Positions 26,236-35,528 of a DNA stretch of 64,000 nt are shown in pieces. The notes under the pieces were generated by a model. That model was not told where the DNA came from and did not search any database. It worked only from the letters and a program-made list of their open reading frames with translations. The DNA is taken from contig NZ_RHNZ01000003.1 in the NCBI RefSeq assembly GCF_003946395.1, positions 1-64,000 on the forward strand, written 5' to 3'. Each line of letters begins with the position of its first letter. The first letter of the stretch is position 1. Position numbers and translations under genes: made by a program. This stretch comes from Levilactobacillus fuyuanensis (GTDB taxonomy: Bacteria; Bacillota; Bacilli; Lactobacillales; Lactobacillaceae).

Positions 26236-27426
26236 TTAGTAAACCAGACCATTTAACTCGGCCCTATCAAAGTCGACGGACACTCCCGGAACATCAAAAC
26301 CACTCAGTTGGCGGAATTCCCGTCGATACTGCTGGTAGCCTGGTAGATCCGACGTAAAGGTCGCTGGCGTGATTTTTGGTAGCAGCTGGGCCACTTGGCT
26401 CTGTGTCGCCGCCGAAAGTTCCCACGTATCCGGTCGCAACCGCCCCAAGTCGTCAACCTGCCGCTGCCGACCATAGACCATGTCGCGGAACAACCGATCT
26501 TGGTGTTCCACGGTTGTTTCATGCGTGCCACTGACCTGTTCCGCCTGCAACAACGCCAAACAGTACCGCGAGAATCCGGGAATAACGGCCGATGCCTTGG
26601 TCGTAGCCGACCGGTTCACGCTAATCAGAGCTTCACCACCATTTGGAGATAGCAACGCCTGTAATCGCCGGGCACTGGCCTCGGCTGCCCGCTTCGCCTG
26701 CCCCAACGTGCCATCGTGATAAATAACCGCAGTCGCCACGGGCCCCTCATAGGAGAACAGAATCGTTTTACAATTAGGCGCGAGAACGCCGGCCGCTTTG
26801 AGGGCTCGCACCCACAGCTCCCAGTCCTCGCCACCCATAACGTGGGTCGTCGCCGCAACCTCTTCCGGGGTCGCGGGCGCTAGTGTTTGCGTTACTAATT
26901 TTTCATGTTCCAAATCCACTGAATAATCGGTGACCGGCGCCCCAATTGGCTTGATTACTGAACGCCAGACCTCATCGGGATCTTCTGGATTGACGCGTTT
27001 GGGTGCCGCAACCGAATACACCAATAGGTCGATTGGCCCATCCAAGCGTTGCCGAATATAGTCGATTACGAGTTGTTTCGTACTACTCAGAAAGGCATTG
27101 GCATTAAAATTCTGCGCAACGAGTCCAGCCCGTTCCGCAGCCTGCTTGAAGTATACCTGGTTCCACCAGCCAGCTGCCCCGAGGAAGTCGCCTTGTGGCG
27201 GCCGCGCATACCCAACCGAAATAGTGGTAGCACCTTGTCCAAATGCCGCCGTTAATCGACTCCCCAATCCATAGCTGGCCGAGCCGCCAAGAATCAACGC
27301 CCGTTTGGCCCCGACATAGGTTCCCCGTTGCCGGACGGTTTCAATCTGTTGGGCCATCATGCGTTTCAAACCATGTGGATTGACTGCGCGGGCAACGTTG
27401 CCCGTGATTTTTTCCGATAACTGCAT
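26236..27426 (-). CDS. fabV: Trans-2-enoyl-ACP/CoA reductase, FabV/TER family
   Basis: A 396-residue NAD(P)H-dependent enoyl reductase catalysing the last step of fatty-acid elongation or enoyl-CoA reduction. Family landmarks are the extended nucleotide-binding loop ALILGGSASYGLGSRLTAAFG near residue 45, a long insert with WWNQVYF, and the catalytic Tyr-x8-Lys in IYHDGTLGQAK near 240. FabV is longer than FabI (about 260 residues) and is known for insensitivity to triclosan. ATG 27426 is preferred to the GTG nine bases upstream because GGTG lies 6 bases before it. Whether it acts on ACP- or CoA-bound substrates is unknown. Confidence 0.9.
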   Translation of the reverse strand: MQLSEKITGNVARAVNPHGLKRMMAQQIETVRQRGTYVGAKRALILGGSASYGLGSRLTAAFGQGATTISVGYARPPQGDFLGAAGWWNQVYFKQAAERAGLVAQNFNANAFLSSTKQLVIDYIRQRLDGPIDLLVYSVAAPKRVNPEDPDEVWRSVIKPIGAPVTDYSVDLEHEKLVTQTLAPATPEEVAATTHVMGGEDWELWVRALKAAGVLAPNCKTILFSYEGPVATAVIYHDGTLGQAKRAAEASARRLQALLSPNGGEALISVNRSATTKASAVIPGFSRYCLALLQAEQVSGTHETTVEHQDRLFRDMVYGRQRQVDDLGRLRPDTWELSAATQSQVAQLLPKITPATFTSDLPGYQQYRREFRQLSGFDVPGVSVDFDRAELNGLVY

Positions 27427-27635
27427 GCTGTTCACCGAGCTTTCTATTTTTTCTCTAATTTATCACTTTTTAATTGGAAGCGATACCTTCATTTTCACCG
27501 CAACGTTTGCCGCTAATCGCCCGTCAGACCGGCGAAAAATACTAGTTGCGCAGACCAACTAACTTACGGTATGATGGTTGAGCTGCTCATCAGAGTTCAG
27601 CGGAAATCAGGCATAAGTAAAGGGGAATTTTCAAT

Positions 27636-27914
27636 ATGTTTAAGAGTAAACTCGCAAAATCTATTATTGCTTTAGTCGCAGTGGTCATCGTTGCCATTGC
27701 CATTCCAGCCGCTGTCGGCAACAACAACGTCGAAGCTTCCGGCGACTACACGTTCAACGGCAAGACTTACAAGTCTGAAGACGCCAAGAACGCCGCCGTT
27801 CGCAAGTGGAACAACAGCCGCCTTACCGACACGCAAAAGAAGCTGGTCCAAGCTGCCAACGACGAAGCCGCTGCCTCAACTGGCTTCACTAGCAGTATCT
27901 ACAAGGCACGTTAA
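27636..27914 (+). CDS. Small secreted protein of unknown function
   Basis: A 92-residue protein with a signal peptide (basic MFKSKLAK, hydrophobic core to about residue 28, likely cleavage near VEASG) and a short mature part of about 57 residues rich in Lys, Asn and Ala. No cysteine is present. AGGGG lies upstream of the ATG and a terminator follows at once. It could be a surface peptide or a bacteriocin-like product, but neither a leader with double glycine nor an immunity gene is visible. Function unknown. Confidence 0.7.
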   Translation: MFKSKLAKSIIALVAVVIVAIAIPAAVGNNNVEASGDYTFNGKTYKSEDAKNAAVRKWNNSRLTDTQKKLVQAANDEAAASTGFTSSIYKAR

Positions 27915-27946
27915 TAACTATTTAATTAAGTTAAGATGAACGATTG

Positions 27947-27980
27947 AAGGCGTTAGTTCGACATGAGCTAGTGCCTTTTT
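27947..27980 (+). terminator. Intrinsic terminator
   Basis: AAGGC-TAG and CTA-GCCTT arms followed by T run. Confidence 0.75.
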
Positions 27981-28298
27981 AATGTGGTCTTTTCATCATC
28001 ACCTTATCTAAAAATAACCGGTACGCTTCCAATAAACCTCACTTTTAAGATTGCCGACCAATCTTGTTCCAATATTACTGACTTTTTGCAAAAACGACAC
28101 TCTACGGTGCATAGTTACCAATAAATACATTACTAGCAATACAAATTAAGTAACATAATTCTATAAATTTTAAGAATGATCTCTTAATTATCTCGTTGCT
28201 TACAACCCTGTCACATAGAAAAAAGCATTTACATATCCAACCAGTTAAGTGTTAAAATTATACCGTAATAAAATAGTTACTCATTAGGAGGTATTCGT
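27981..28298. other. Intergenic region upstream of first MucBP gene
   Basis: AT-rich with no open frame worth calling. A promoter is likely in the last 80 bases (TTTACA ... TAAAAT), but the spacing is 19 bases, so the assignment is weak. AGGAGG precedes the ATG at 28299. Confidence 0.35.
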
Positions 28299-30086
28299 AT
28301 GAAAACTGTCCTACATAGATTAACAATTGCTGGACTAGCACTAATTTTATTTACCGGTGTAACGGTTCCTACCGTTGTTCAAGCCGATAGTTCCACTGAT
28401 ACAACGATTTCCAGTTCCACTGACGATGTCAAAGCCACTGTTGGCATCGTTGACCTACCTTACAGCGTCATTCAGGAAAGTGATGGCTCAATTAGCCATG
28501 AGCCATGGTACCCTGGTTCGCAAACACTCACAACGGAACAAATGAACAGTGGTACTAATTTTACAAATGATTTTCCAAATAAGTATCCTGGTATCACTAG
28601 TGCGCCAGTGGACGCTGGAACTATAGCTTCCCTAACTTTCACCCCCATTACCCTTACCTCCAACAAAAAGCTTGTTGATTATCTGATTAACTCAAATTTT
28701 TTCGCTGATAGTTCGATAGATGCCCAAACCGCAACAACAGAATTTTCAGATTACACTGCCCTCATTGCTTGGATTTTTAAAGTATCAGCAGAGTATAAGA
28801 TAGGTACTCCCTTTCCAACCATTAAAGCGGACTACGAGACAAATATGCAGGATAAGGCAATGAATGCCACTAAATTCATGCAACTTAATGCAACGGATAA
28901 TTTATATGACGGTTTCTTTGATACACTAGCGCACTTCCAAGAACTTCTGGATGATCTACCTGACATGAAAACATCCTACCACGTTAACCCCAGCTATACC
29001 GATTCACAATTGGCAACATTAAATCCCGATGCTAGTGCAGACCTAGCAAGGAAGGCCTTAAACACCCCGTTATCTCAACTCGTTACGAAAAATGGTGATA
29101 CTTATGAAACTAATGGGCTACTCGTTGCCCTTAGAGATACCCCGGCGTTCTATTCCTTTAAGCCCGAAACCGACACAACTACAACGCCTAGCGTAACCAG
29201 CCACCCCGTCACCATCCACTACGTTGATGACCAAGGAAACACACTGAAGCCAGACAAAACTTTAACTGGCTCACTCGGCGATTCTTATAAGGCGGAGCCC
29301 CTAACCATCAACGGTTACAAATTAATCAAGACGACCGGTCAGGAATCCGGTACATTTACAAGTTCTGATCAGACTATCACCTATACTTACGGTAAAATGG
29401 CGGCCGACACAGTGTTTAAAAACAGTGTCATCTATGCTACTAAGAAAATTAGCCTCTACTCATCCCCAACCTTCACAAACAGTGCCCGAAAGACCTGGTA
29501 CGCTAACAAGTCGCGGATGAACCGGCCAATGTTCAAGGTCACTGGTACCGCAATTTCCCAAAATGGCGTTAAGCGCTATAAAGTCCAGGACCTCAACGGT
29601 AAAGGTACAACTGGCTACGTAACAGCTAACGCCAATTATGTTGCACCACTTTACTACGCGACTAAGCAAAACAAGATTACTGTGATTAACCCCAAAGGTC
29701 TGAATGCCTATGCCAATAAAGCTCTGACCGGCAAGCGGACCAACTACAAGCAAGGCCAGGTTCTCAAGGTGACAAAAATTGTTAACTATGACCTCACTAC
29801 TCGTTTTGTGCTAAGTAATGGTAAATACATCTCTGCCAATAAGAAGTTGGTCACCGCTGGTAAGGTAGTGATGCCTAAGCGTGTTCAAGCCAAGACGGCC
29901 ATCAACCGCTACGACACAGCTAACTTAACCAAGAAGAACAAGCACATCGCTAAGGGTACCGCGCTCAAAGTTACCGGCTGGGCCTACTCCAATGCCAACA
30001 ATTTCCGTAAAGGCGACATACTCCGTTACAAAGTCGCTGGCGGCTACATAACCGCAAATTCAAAGTTCATTAATGACATAAATTAA
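28299..30086 (+). CDS. Secreted MucBP/DUF5776 surface protein (tandem copy 1)
   Basis: A 595-residue exported protein. A signal peptide (ends near VVQADS, residue ~31) precedes an N-terminal domain of about 260 residues that I cannot name. One MucBP domain follows (about 305-365; VTIHYVDDQGNTLKPDKTLTG...ITYTYGK), a module that often binds mucin-type glycans. The C-terminal ~225 residues are very basic and resemble DUF5776/SH3-like repeats, which may hold the protein to wall polymers. There is no LPXTG motif. The next gene is a full-length paralog, indicating tandem duplication. Confidence 0.82.
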   Translation: MKTVLHRLTIAGLALILFTGVTVPTVVQADSSTDTTISSSTDDVKATVGIVDLPYSVIQESDGSISHEPWYPGSQTLTTEQMNSGTNFTNDFPNKYPGITSAPVDAGTIASLTFTPITLTSNKKLVDYLINSNFFADSSIDAQTATTEFSDYTALIAWIFKVSAEYKIGTPFPTIKADYETNMQDKAMNATKFMQLNATDNLYDGFFDTLAHFQELLDDLPDMKTSYHVNPSYTDSQLATLNPDASADLARKALNTPLSQLVTKNGDTYETNGLLVALRDTPAFYSFKPETDTTTTPSVTSHPVTIHYVDDQGNTLKPDKTLTGSLGDSYKAEPLTINGYKLIKTTGQESGTFTSSDQTITYTYGKMAADTVFKNSVIYATKKISLYSSPTFTNSARKTWYANKSRMNRPMFKVTGTAISQNGVKRYKVQDLNGKGTTGYVTANANYVAPLYYATKQNKITVINPKGLNAYANKALTGKRTNYKQGQVLKVTKIVNYDLTTRFVLSNGKYISANKKLVTAGKVVMPKRVQAKTAINRYDTANLTKKNKHIAKGTALKVTGWAYSNANNFRKGDILRYKVAGGYITANSKFINDIN

Positions 30087-30107
30087 TTTATAAAATTGTG
30101 ATTAAAG

Positions 30108-30140
30108 CAAGTCAGGGCGCCGTTGTCCTGGCTTTTTTTG
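30108..30140 (+). terminator. Intrinsic terminator
   Basis: AGTCAGG and CCTGGCT arms followed by seven T, between the two MucBP genes. Each gene is therefore probably expressed separately. Confidence 0.82.
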
Positions 30141-30217
30141 ATTATTATAGGCAAGATTTTCCTCCCATTTCATGATAGACTAATACCATCTAAATAAGCA
30201 AAAGACGAGGTGAAACC

Positions 30218-32020
30218 ATGATGACACTCATTCAACGACTCACCCTAATTAGCCTATCGCTAATCTTGATTGGTGGGGGCCTAATGCCTACCATCGTTCA
30301 AGCCGCCACTCGCCAACCAACTGAGACTGCACCCACTCGTTCCAATAGTCAACAGACCTACACCTTCGATTCCGCCGAACTCCCGTATAATTTCATTACG
30401 GATGCCCAAGGAAAGACTAGCAAAATGTTCTGGTTTCCCAACGCCACCGCTCATGAATTTACGACAGCGGAAATCACTGGATCAGATTTTGCCCAAAAAC
30501 TGACCGGTAATCATCAGGTCGACATCAACGCTTCCAATGTAGCCAATGCCATGAACAACTTAGCCGTGTCCGGCCTCACCATCGACCCTAACGAACCGCT
30601 AGCCCAATACTTATTTGATAAAAATATCGTTCCAACTGCCACCAACCTCGAGGATTTTTCCAAGGCCTATAAAGCTTCAGCTTATATGTATGCTTGGATC
30701 TATCAGGCCGCTGCGGATAAAGTGATAAACAAGGTTGACTTCAACACCGCCAAGGCACACTATGAAACGACCTTAAAGAAAAAGCTCGTGTCCCTTAGTA
30801 ACCTGATAGGCCCAGAAATGCTCAACGCTTTGAACACCATATTTTCCGACGAAACCCAGTATGATGACAATTTTGCTGGTCTCTTGTTTCTCGCGACTGC
30901 TAATTATTTAACAACGCCTCCGGAAGAGTTGGTGAACTTAGACCCTTCCGCGTCAGAAGCAAAAGCAGGTCAACTCATCAAAGAACCAATTAAAGCATTC
31001 ATTCACACAAGTAATGGCAAAGTCATGGCCGATGGTGTATTGACATCCTATGCGGTGCTGATTCCGATTACCTATGCGTTCAAGAATCCGAGTGCCCCGG
31101 GACCAGGCCCCACTCCGCCCCCCAATCCCAATAGTCAGCCTGTTACTATTCACTACCTCGATGAACGGGAAAAGGTCCTCAAGCCGGCTAAGACTCTGAT
31201 CGGTGCCCTCGGCGACCACTACCAGACCGCCCCTCTCACCATTCCCGGCTACCACTTGGTGAAGACAATTGGTCAGGAGACCGGTATTTTTACAACTAGC
31301 CAACAATCCGTCACCTACACGTATGCTAAAAATACCGTGGCGCCAGTCATTAAAAACAGTGTCATCTACGCAACTAAAGGATTAAACCTATATGCCAAAC
31401 CAACTCTTACTCGGTCCGCAAAGCAAGCACACTATGCCAAGAAGTCACGGATGAACCGACCAATGTTTAAAGTCATTGGCTTCGCGACCTCCAAAAACGG
31501 TGTTAAACGCTATCGGGTAAAGGATCTCAATGGTCGCAGGGTGACTGGCTACATCACCACTAGAACCGATTACGTTGCACCCGTCTACTACGCTGGCAAA
31601 CCAAAACAGCTTATGGTCATCAATCCCCAAGGTCTGAACGGTTACGCAAAGAAGAACTTAACCGGTAAACGTGTTCACTACCGGCAGGGACAAGTCCTTC
31701 GCGTCAAACAGATTGTCAGTCACAACCTAACCACTCGTTTTATCCTCAGCAACGGTCAATACGTTTCTGGCAATAAGAAGCTGGTCATTGCTGGCAAACA
31801 CGCGCTGCCTAAGCGTATACGCACAAAAACGGCCATCAACCGCTACGGTACGGCGAACTTATCCAAGAAGAACAAGCATATCGCTAAGGGTACCATACTC
31901 AAAGTTACCGGCTGGGCTTACTCCAATGCCAATAATTTCCGTAAAGGCGACACACTCCGTTACAAGGTCGCTGGCGGCTACATCACCGCCAATTCACGAT
32001 TCATTCAGGCGATAAAATAA
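30218..32020 (+). CDS. Secreted MucBP/DUF5776 surface protein (tandem copy 2)
   Basis: A 600-residue paralog of the preceding gene, with the same order: signal peptide (ends near VQAAT), divergent N-terminal domain (LPYNFITDAQGK matches LPYSVIQESDGS), a Pro-rich linker near 295-305 (PGPGPTPPPNPNS) not present in copy 1, one MucBP domain (VTIHYLDEREKVLKPAKTL) and a closely matching basic C-terminal region ending TANSRFIQAIK. The C-terminal part is much more conserved than the N-terminal part, suggesting a shared anchor and divergent ligand-binding heads. GAGGTG precedes the ATG. Confidence 0.82.
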   Translation: MMTLIQRLTLISLSLILIGGGLMPTIVQAATRQPTETAPTRSNSQQTYTFDSAELPYNFITDAQGKTSKMFWFPNATAHEFTTAEITGSDFAQKLTGNHQVDINASNVANAMNNLAVSGLTIDPNEPLAQYLFDKNIVPTATNLEDFSKAYKASAYMYAWIYQAAADKVINKVDFNTAKAHYETTLKKKLVSLSNLIGPEMLNALNTIFSDETQYDDNFAGLLFLATANYLTTPPEELVNLDPSASEAKAGQLIKEPIKAFIHTSNGKVMADGVLTSYAVLIPITYAFKNPSAPGPGPTPPPNPNSQPVTIHYLDEREKVLKPAKTLIGALGDHYQTAPLTIPGYHLVKTIGQETGIFTTSQQSVTYTYAKNTVAPVIKNSVIYATKGLNLYAKPTLTRSAKQAHYAKKSRMNRPMFKVIGFATSKNGVKRYRVKDLNGRRVTGYITTRTDYVAPVYYAGKPKQLMVINPQGLNGYAKKNLTGKRVHYRQGQVLRVKQIVSHNLTTRFILSNGQYVSGNKKLVIAGKHALPKRIRTKTAINRYGTANLSKKNKHIAKGTILKVTGWAYSNANNFRKGDTLRYKVAGGYITANSRFIQAIK

Positions 32021-32026
32021 CTGCAA

Positions 32027-32061
32027 AAAAGGACCTGAGGAAAAATTCCTCAGGTCCTTTT
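32027..32061. terminator. Bidirectional intrinsic terminator
   Basis: AAAAGGACCTGAGG and CCTCAGGTCCTTTT are perfectly complementary and have A/T runs on both sides. It serves the MucBP gene and the convergent dus gene. Confidence 0.92.
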
Positions 32062-32072
32062 GCTAAATACTC

Positions 32073-33071
32073 TTATTTCGTAAATTCCGAATCCGCCAGC
32101 AACTGCCGTACTTCATCGGTCGTATGGGTCTCCATCATTGCATTCCGCAAGCTAGCGGCGTTGGGTTCACTCCGCACGTAAATCTTGAAGAACCGCTTGA
32201 GGGAGGCAAACCGCGATGTATCGAACCGTTGCTCGAATTCATCGTAGAGATCGAGTTGGTAATCCAACAGCCCGAGTAGTTCCTTGACGTCATGGTGTTG
32301 CGGCGTCTGCTCAAAGGCGAACGGACTCGTGAAGATGCCACGACCAATCATGATGCCGTCTACACCAGGATGTGCCTTGGCTAAAGCCACGCCATCTTGG
32401 TAGTTTTCAATATCCCCATTTAATTGTAGCAAGGTATGTGGGGCTACCTCATCACGCAACTTCACGATGTCATCGATCAGTTCGTAATGGGCAGGCACCC
32501 GACTCATTTCCTTCTTCGTCCGCAGGTGAATCGTCAGTAACGGAATGTCCTGTTTGAACAGGAAGGTCAGCCAGTCGCGCCATTCATCCAGGCGACTGTA
32601 GCCCAACCGCGTCTTCACACTCACGGGCAAACCGGCCGTCTTGGCACCGGCAATCACAGCCGCCGCGCTATCGAAGTTACGAATCAGGTCACTCCCTCCG
32701 TGATTCTTGATGACAGTTGAATCCGGGCAACCCATATTGATATCGATGGCCTCGTAACCCCGTTCCTTCACGTTCTCTGCCGCGCGGGCAAAGGCTTCCC
32801 CATCGTTGCCCCACAACTGGGCAACCGGCATGTGGGCCTCTTCAGGCGCCACGTAGAGCCGGCCAGCAACGGTGAATTTAGCCTTGGGATGGGTCACACT
32901 GATGGCATTGGTGAATTCCGTAAAGAAAACGTCGGGTGCGGCTGCCCGTGCCACGACGCGCCGAAAGATGGCGTTCGTGACAGCTTCCATTGGCGCCAAA
33001 CTGAAGAAGGGCCGGTCTTCGGCCTTGGCGTGATCCGCGATGTTTTGCCAGTAAGATGATGAATCAGACAC
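32073..33071 (-). CDS. dus: tRNA-dihydrouridine synthase
   Basis: A 332-residue FMN-dependent enzyme that reduces uridines in tRNA D-loops. Family hallmarks: LAPMEAVTNAIFRRVV at the N-terminus (flavin-binding), AQLWGNDGEAFARAAENV, the active-site segment DINMGCPDSTVIKNHGG with catalytic Cys near residue 120, and VDGIMIGRGIFTSPFAF. GTG start with GGAG about 8 bases upstream. It stands alone. Which positions it modifies cannot be read from sequence. Confidence 0.93.
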   Translation of the reverse strand: MSDSSSYWQNIADHAKAEDRPFFSLAPMEAVTNAIFRRVVARAAAPDVFFTEFTNAISVTHPKAKFTVAGRLYVAPEEAHMPVAQLWGNDGEAFARAAENVKERGYEAIDINMGCPDSTVIKNHGGSDLIRNFDSAAAVIAGAKTAGLPVSVKTRLGYSRLDEWRDWLTFLFKQDIPLLTIHLRTKKEMSRVPAHYELIDDIVKLRDEVAPHTLLQLNGDIENYQDGVALAKAHPGVDGIMIGRGIFTSPFAFEQTPQHHDVKELLGLLDYQLDLYDEFEQRFDTSRFASLKRFFKIYVRSEPNAASLRNAMMETHTTDEVRQLLADSEFTK

Positions 33072-33164
33072 GATAAAATCTCCTCTAGTACTTGTATTTG
33101 ATGTTTAATCCGGTATAAAGCAGTCATTACATTCTACCACGTTTCGCCCCAGAAGCCAGAAAAA

Positions 33165-33334
33165 AGAGTGGGACAAAAAGTGGTTAGCCGGTGAGCATTA
33201 AGGCTGATAACCGAATAATCCTGGTTTTGGATTGTTTGGTTATCAGTTTTAAGCGGAACCGGCTGCCTTTTGGCGCACGTTTCGACCATATAAAATGGCA
33301 CAACAAAAGAGTCTGGGGATTTGTCCCAGACTCT
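33165..33334 (-). repeat. Family B 170-bp element, copy 2
   Basis: Inverted relative to copy 1 and of the same length. It contains the same GATAACCGAATAATCC...GGATTGTTTGGTTATC hairpin. Its right end forms AGAGTCTGGG/CCCAGACTCT (33308-33334), which could work as a terminator for the DUF4097 operon that ends at 33347. Confidence 0.78.
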
Positions 33335-33346
33335 TCCATACGCTGC

Positions 33347-34318
33347 TTAATCTGTTTGATTTGAGACCCGCACATCGCCGTCACCCGCCGTTAATTGGTA
33401 CTGCGACTTGGCTTCCCGCCGCAGCCAGTAACCGCTGTGTCGGTGTCTGCCGAGGACTGTGATATCGCTCATGTCGGCATCCTGTGAGAAGACTTTAGCG
33501 CCCGCCGACTTGGCGATATCCGCGTGAATATCCCCATCATTCGTGCTTACCTTAAGTTTCCGCGTGATTCGGTTACCTTGGAGGTTGACGTCCCCATCGT
33601 TCGAATCGATACGGCCACCGCCCAGCCGACTGGTCGACACCCGCACGTCGCCGTCGGTCGAGGTAAACTGATTATCGTTTGCTGTTAACTGACTATTCGA
33701 GATCCCCATATCCCCGTCATCGGCGTTGACCCGCAGCTGCTGGGCCCGCACATGGTCCGCGTAAATATCGCCATCGGTTGAATTGACCGTGACGTTCCGA
33801 TCAACCCGCAATGCGTAGAGGTTGACGTCATCCGTGTTTTCAATGGCCACTTGCTTGGCCTGCAATTGGCGCAGTGAAAGACTGCCGCTGCCCTTCTTCA
33901 CGACAATACTGTCTAACTTTTTATCTCGCGGCACGGTGATCAGCACGCCGCCGTTAGTCGTCGACCGATCCGATAAGCTAAAGATCGAGACGTTTAGATG
34001 CCGCGCTGAATTGCCACCCTTGATGGTCAGCGTCCCCTTATCCACACTGGCCTTAGGCAAGCTGGCATCCCCATCCATGTAGCTGACAGTCACGCGGTTG
34101 GTATCGCCATCCTTAATGGTAACCGGCGCCTTCGAATCCACCACGATCCGCTGATAATCACCCGGATGATAGCTGCGTTTGACTTCCTGAATCGTTTTAA
34201 ATCCCCGCGTTGACTTATTCCAAACGACAGCCTTGTCGCCATGATTCATCCAGCCAATACCGAACAAGACGGCCCCCAAGACCATCAAAGTTATCCCAAT
34301 CTTTAAGCTCCGTTTCAT
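33347..34318 (-). CDS. DUF4097 beta-strand-repeat protein, membrane-anchored
   Basis: A 323-residue protein with one N-terminal helix (IGITLMVLGAVLFGIGWM) and an extracellular region built from repeated short strands with DGD/NDGDV motifs (TDDVNLYALRVDRNVTVNSTDGDIYADHV...), characteristic of the DUF4097/LiaG-like beta-solenoid family. Its ATG overlaps the stop of the upstream DUF1700 gene (ATGA-type). PadR-DUF1700-DUF4097 operons are common in Firmicutes and are associated with envelope-stress sensing; the role here is inferred from that context. Confidence 0.85.
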   Translation of the reverse strand: MKRSLKIGITLMVLGAVLFGIGWMNHGDKAVVWNKSTRGFKTIQEVKRSYHPGDYQRIVVDSKAPVTIKDGDTNRVTVSYMDGDASLPKASVDKGTLTIKGGNSARHLNVSIFSLSDRSTTNGGVLITVPRDKKLDSIVVKKGSGSLSLRQLQAKQVAIENTDDVNLYALRVDRNVTVNSTDGDIYADHVRAQQLRVNADDGDMGISNSQLTANDNQFTSTDGDVRVSTSRLGGGRIDSNDGDVNLQGNRITRKLKVSTNDGDIHADIAKSAGAKVFSQDADMSDITVLGRHRHSGYWLRREAKSQYQLTAGDGDVRVSNQTD

Positions 34319-34959
34319 AGCTTACGCCCCCGTTCTGCTCGACTCCGTGGAATGAAGCGACGATAGATTGCCTTTGCCGCCCATGACAGTGCCCAAACCA
34401 CTTTACTCCCGAACCATTTCAAGATTAACCACCCGATGATGCAGGCGCCCAGAGAAAATAACCCGATCCCCAGGTAAAAGAGTCCCGTCCATGGCGTCTG
34501 CCAGATGACGAAGAGTCCCGCAACAATGCCCACTACTCCGAGGGCCATCACACTAAACACAATTGCGATTACAGCGACGACCAGGCTCCCCAGCACGGCC
34601 ACCATCGCAAATAATAAAGCTGCCACCACAATCAAGATGGGAATCGTGACTGGCGTCGACAACAGTGCCAGCACAATCAGCCAGACCGTCCGCACGTTAT
34701 TCTTAGTCGCCTGCACGCTAGACCGTGACTGTCCCGTTGACGCATTTTCCTTAGTCTCGCGTTCACTCATCCGAATCGAGTAATCCGCTAAGACCTTGCG
34801 CGCCAACGACCGAGGTGTCCCCAACTCGTCGACGGCCTGCTGATACGTTTCGATTCCGGCATCCAGTAAGTATTCGCGGTAATATTCCACCACGTCTTGT
34901 TGCTCCGCCGTTGTCAGCTGACCCAACAACTTTTCAATGGCCTGAATGTAATCATTCAT
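34315..34959 (-). CDS. DUF1700/HAAS family membrane protein
   Basis: A 214-residue protein. The N-terminal ~75 residues form a helical HAAS-type domain (YIQAIEKLLGQLTTAEQQDVVEYYREYLLDAG...ELGTPRSLARKVLADYSIR), followed by four membrane helices between about 92 and 190 and a short basic tail. HAAS domains in such proteins are thought to contact the paired PadR regulator or transduce a membrane signal. It overlaps both neighbours (8 and 4 bases), so the three genes are tightly coupled. Confidence 0.85.
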   Translation of the reverse strand: MNDYIQAIEKLLGQLTTAEQQDVVEYYREYLLDAGIETYQQAVDELGTPRSLARKVLADYSIRMSERETKENASTGQSRSSVQATKNNVRTVWLIVLALLSTPVTIPILIVVAALLFAMVAVLGSLVVAVIAIVFSVMALGVVGIVAGLFVIWQTPWTGLFYLGIGLFSLGACIIGWLILKWFGSKVVWALSWAAKAIYRRFIPRSRAERGRKL

Positions 34960-35269
34960 GCGTGTTTCCCTCCAATAACTGTGAAATTGCCTGGCTAAAG
35001 TCCAGCCAGTCCCCTTGAATTTCTGCTAAACGCTCTCGACCACTGTCCGTCAACCGGTAGTACCGGCGATTTCGCCCCTGGAAGGGTTCGTCGTAGGTGT
35101 CCAGCCAGCCATTTTTCTTCAGCCGCCGCAACACGGGATACAGGGTCGATTCCGAGATTGGCAAGAGTTGCCGTACTTCTTGCGTCAGCGTGTATCCGTA
35201 GTGGTCCTGCTGCGTCAGCAAGCCCAGCACGCTACCGTCGAGAAGCTCGGTCGGTACCTGAATGGCCAT
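34952..35269 (-). CDS. PadR family transcriptional regulator
   Basis: A 105-residue winged helix-turn-helix regulator: LLDGSVLGLLTQQDHYGYTLTQEVRQLLPISESTLYPVLRRLKKNGWLDTYDEPFQGRNRRYYRLTDSGRERL is the canonical PadR fold, of the short type without a large C-terminal domain. It heads the operon with DUF1700 and DUF4097 genes. A perfect palindrome overlapping its own -10 element suggests autorepression. Confidence 0.9.
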   Translation of the reverse strand: MAIQVPTELLDGSVLGLLTQQDHYGYTLTQEVRQLLPISESTLYPVLRRLKKNGWLDTYDEPFQGRNRRYYRLTDSGRERLAEIQGDWLDFSQAISQLLEGNTHE

Positions 35270-35286
35270 ATGCTTTCCTCCTCACA

Positions 35287-35318
35287 ATATTATACGCGAT
35301 ATAATATGAATTCATCAA
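35287..35318 (-). promoter_or_regulatory. PadR operon promoter with overlapping palindromic operator
   Basis: Minus strand: TTGATG (35318-35313), 18-base spacer, TATAAT (35294-35289). ATATTATA and TATAATAT around CGCGA (35287-35307) form a perfect dyad covering the -10 box. Confidence 0.7.
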
Positions 35319-35528
35319 TAGTATACGAAACTCCGTGGTGCCTGTCAATGTTTCCTGCTAGTTATTTTATAAATAATGACCTGCCCGGCAAGACTGTTAT
35401 CATCTAGCCGACAACGACTCATTATTAATGAATTCGCCGTAGTTATTAATCTGCTAATAGCCAGCCCCATTGACAACGACCTGCTTACTCGGCATACTAG
35501 TCCAAATAAGGTAAGGAGACGATCAGAT

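Noticed and set aside
27636-27914. Calling the small secreted protein a bacteriocin
   Set aside because: No double-glycine leader, immunity or export genes are present.
34505-34783. Plus-strand open frames opposite the DUF1700 and transporter genes
   Set aside because: They are antisense shadows of strongly supported genes and lack ribosome binding sites.
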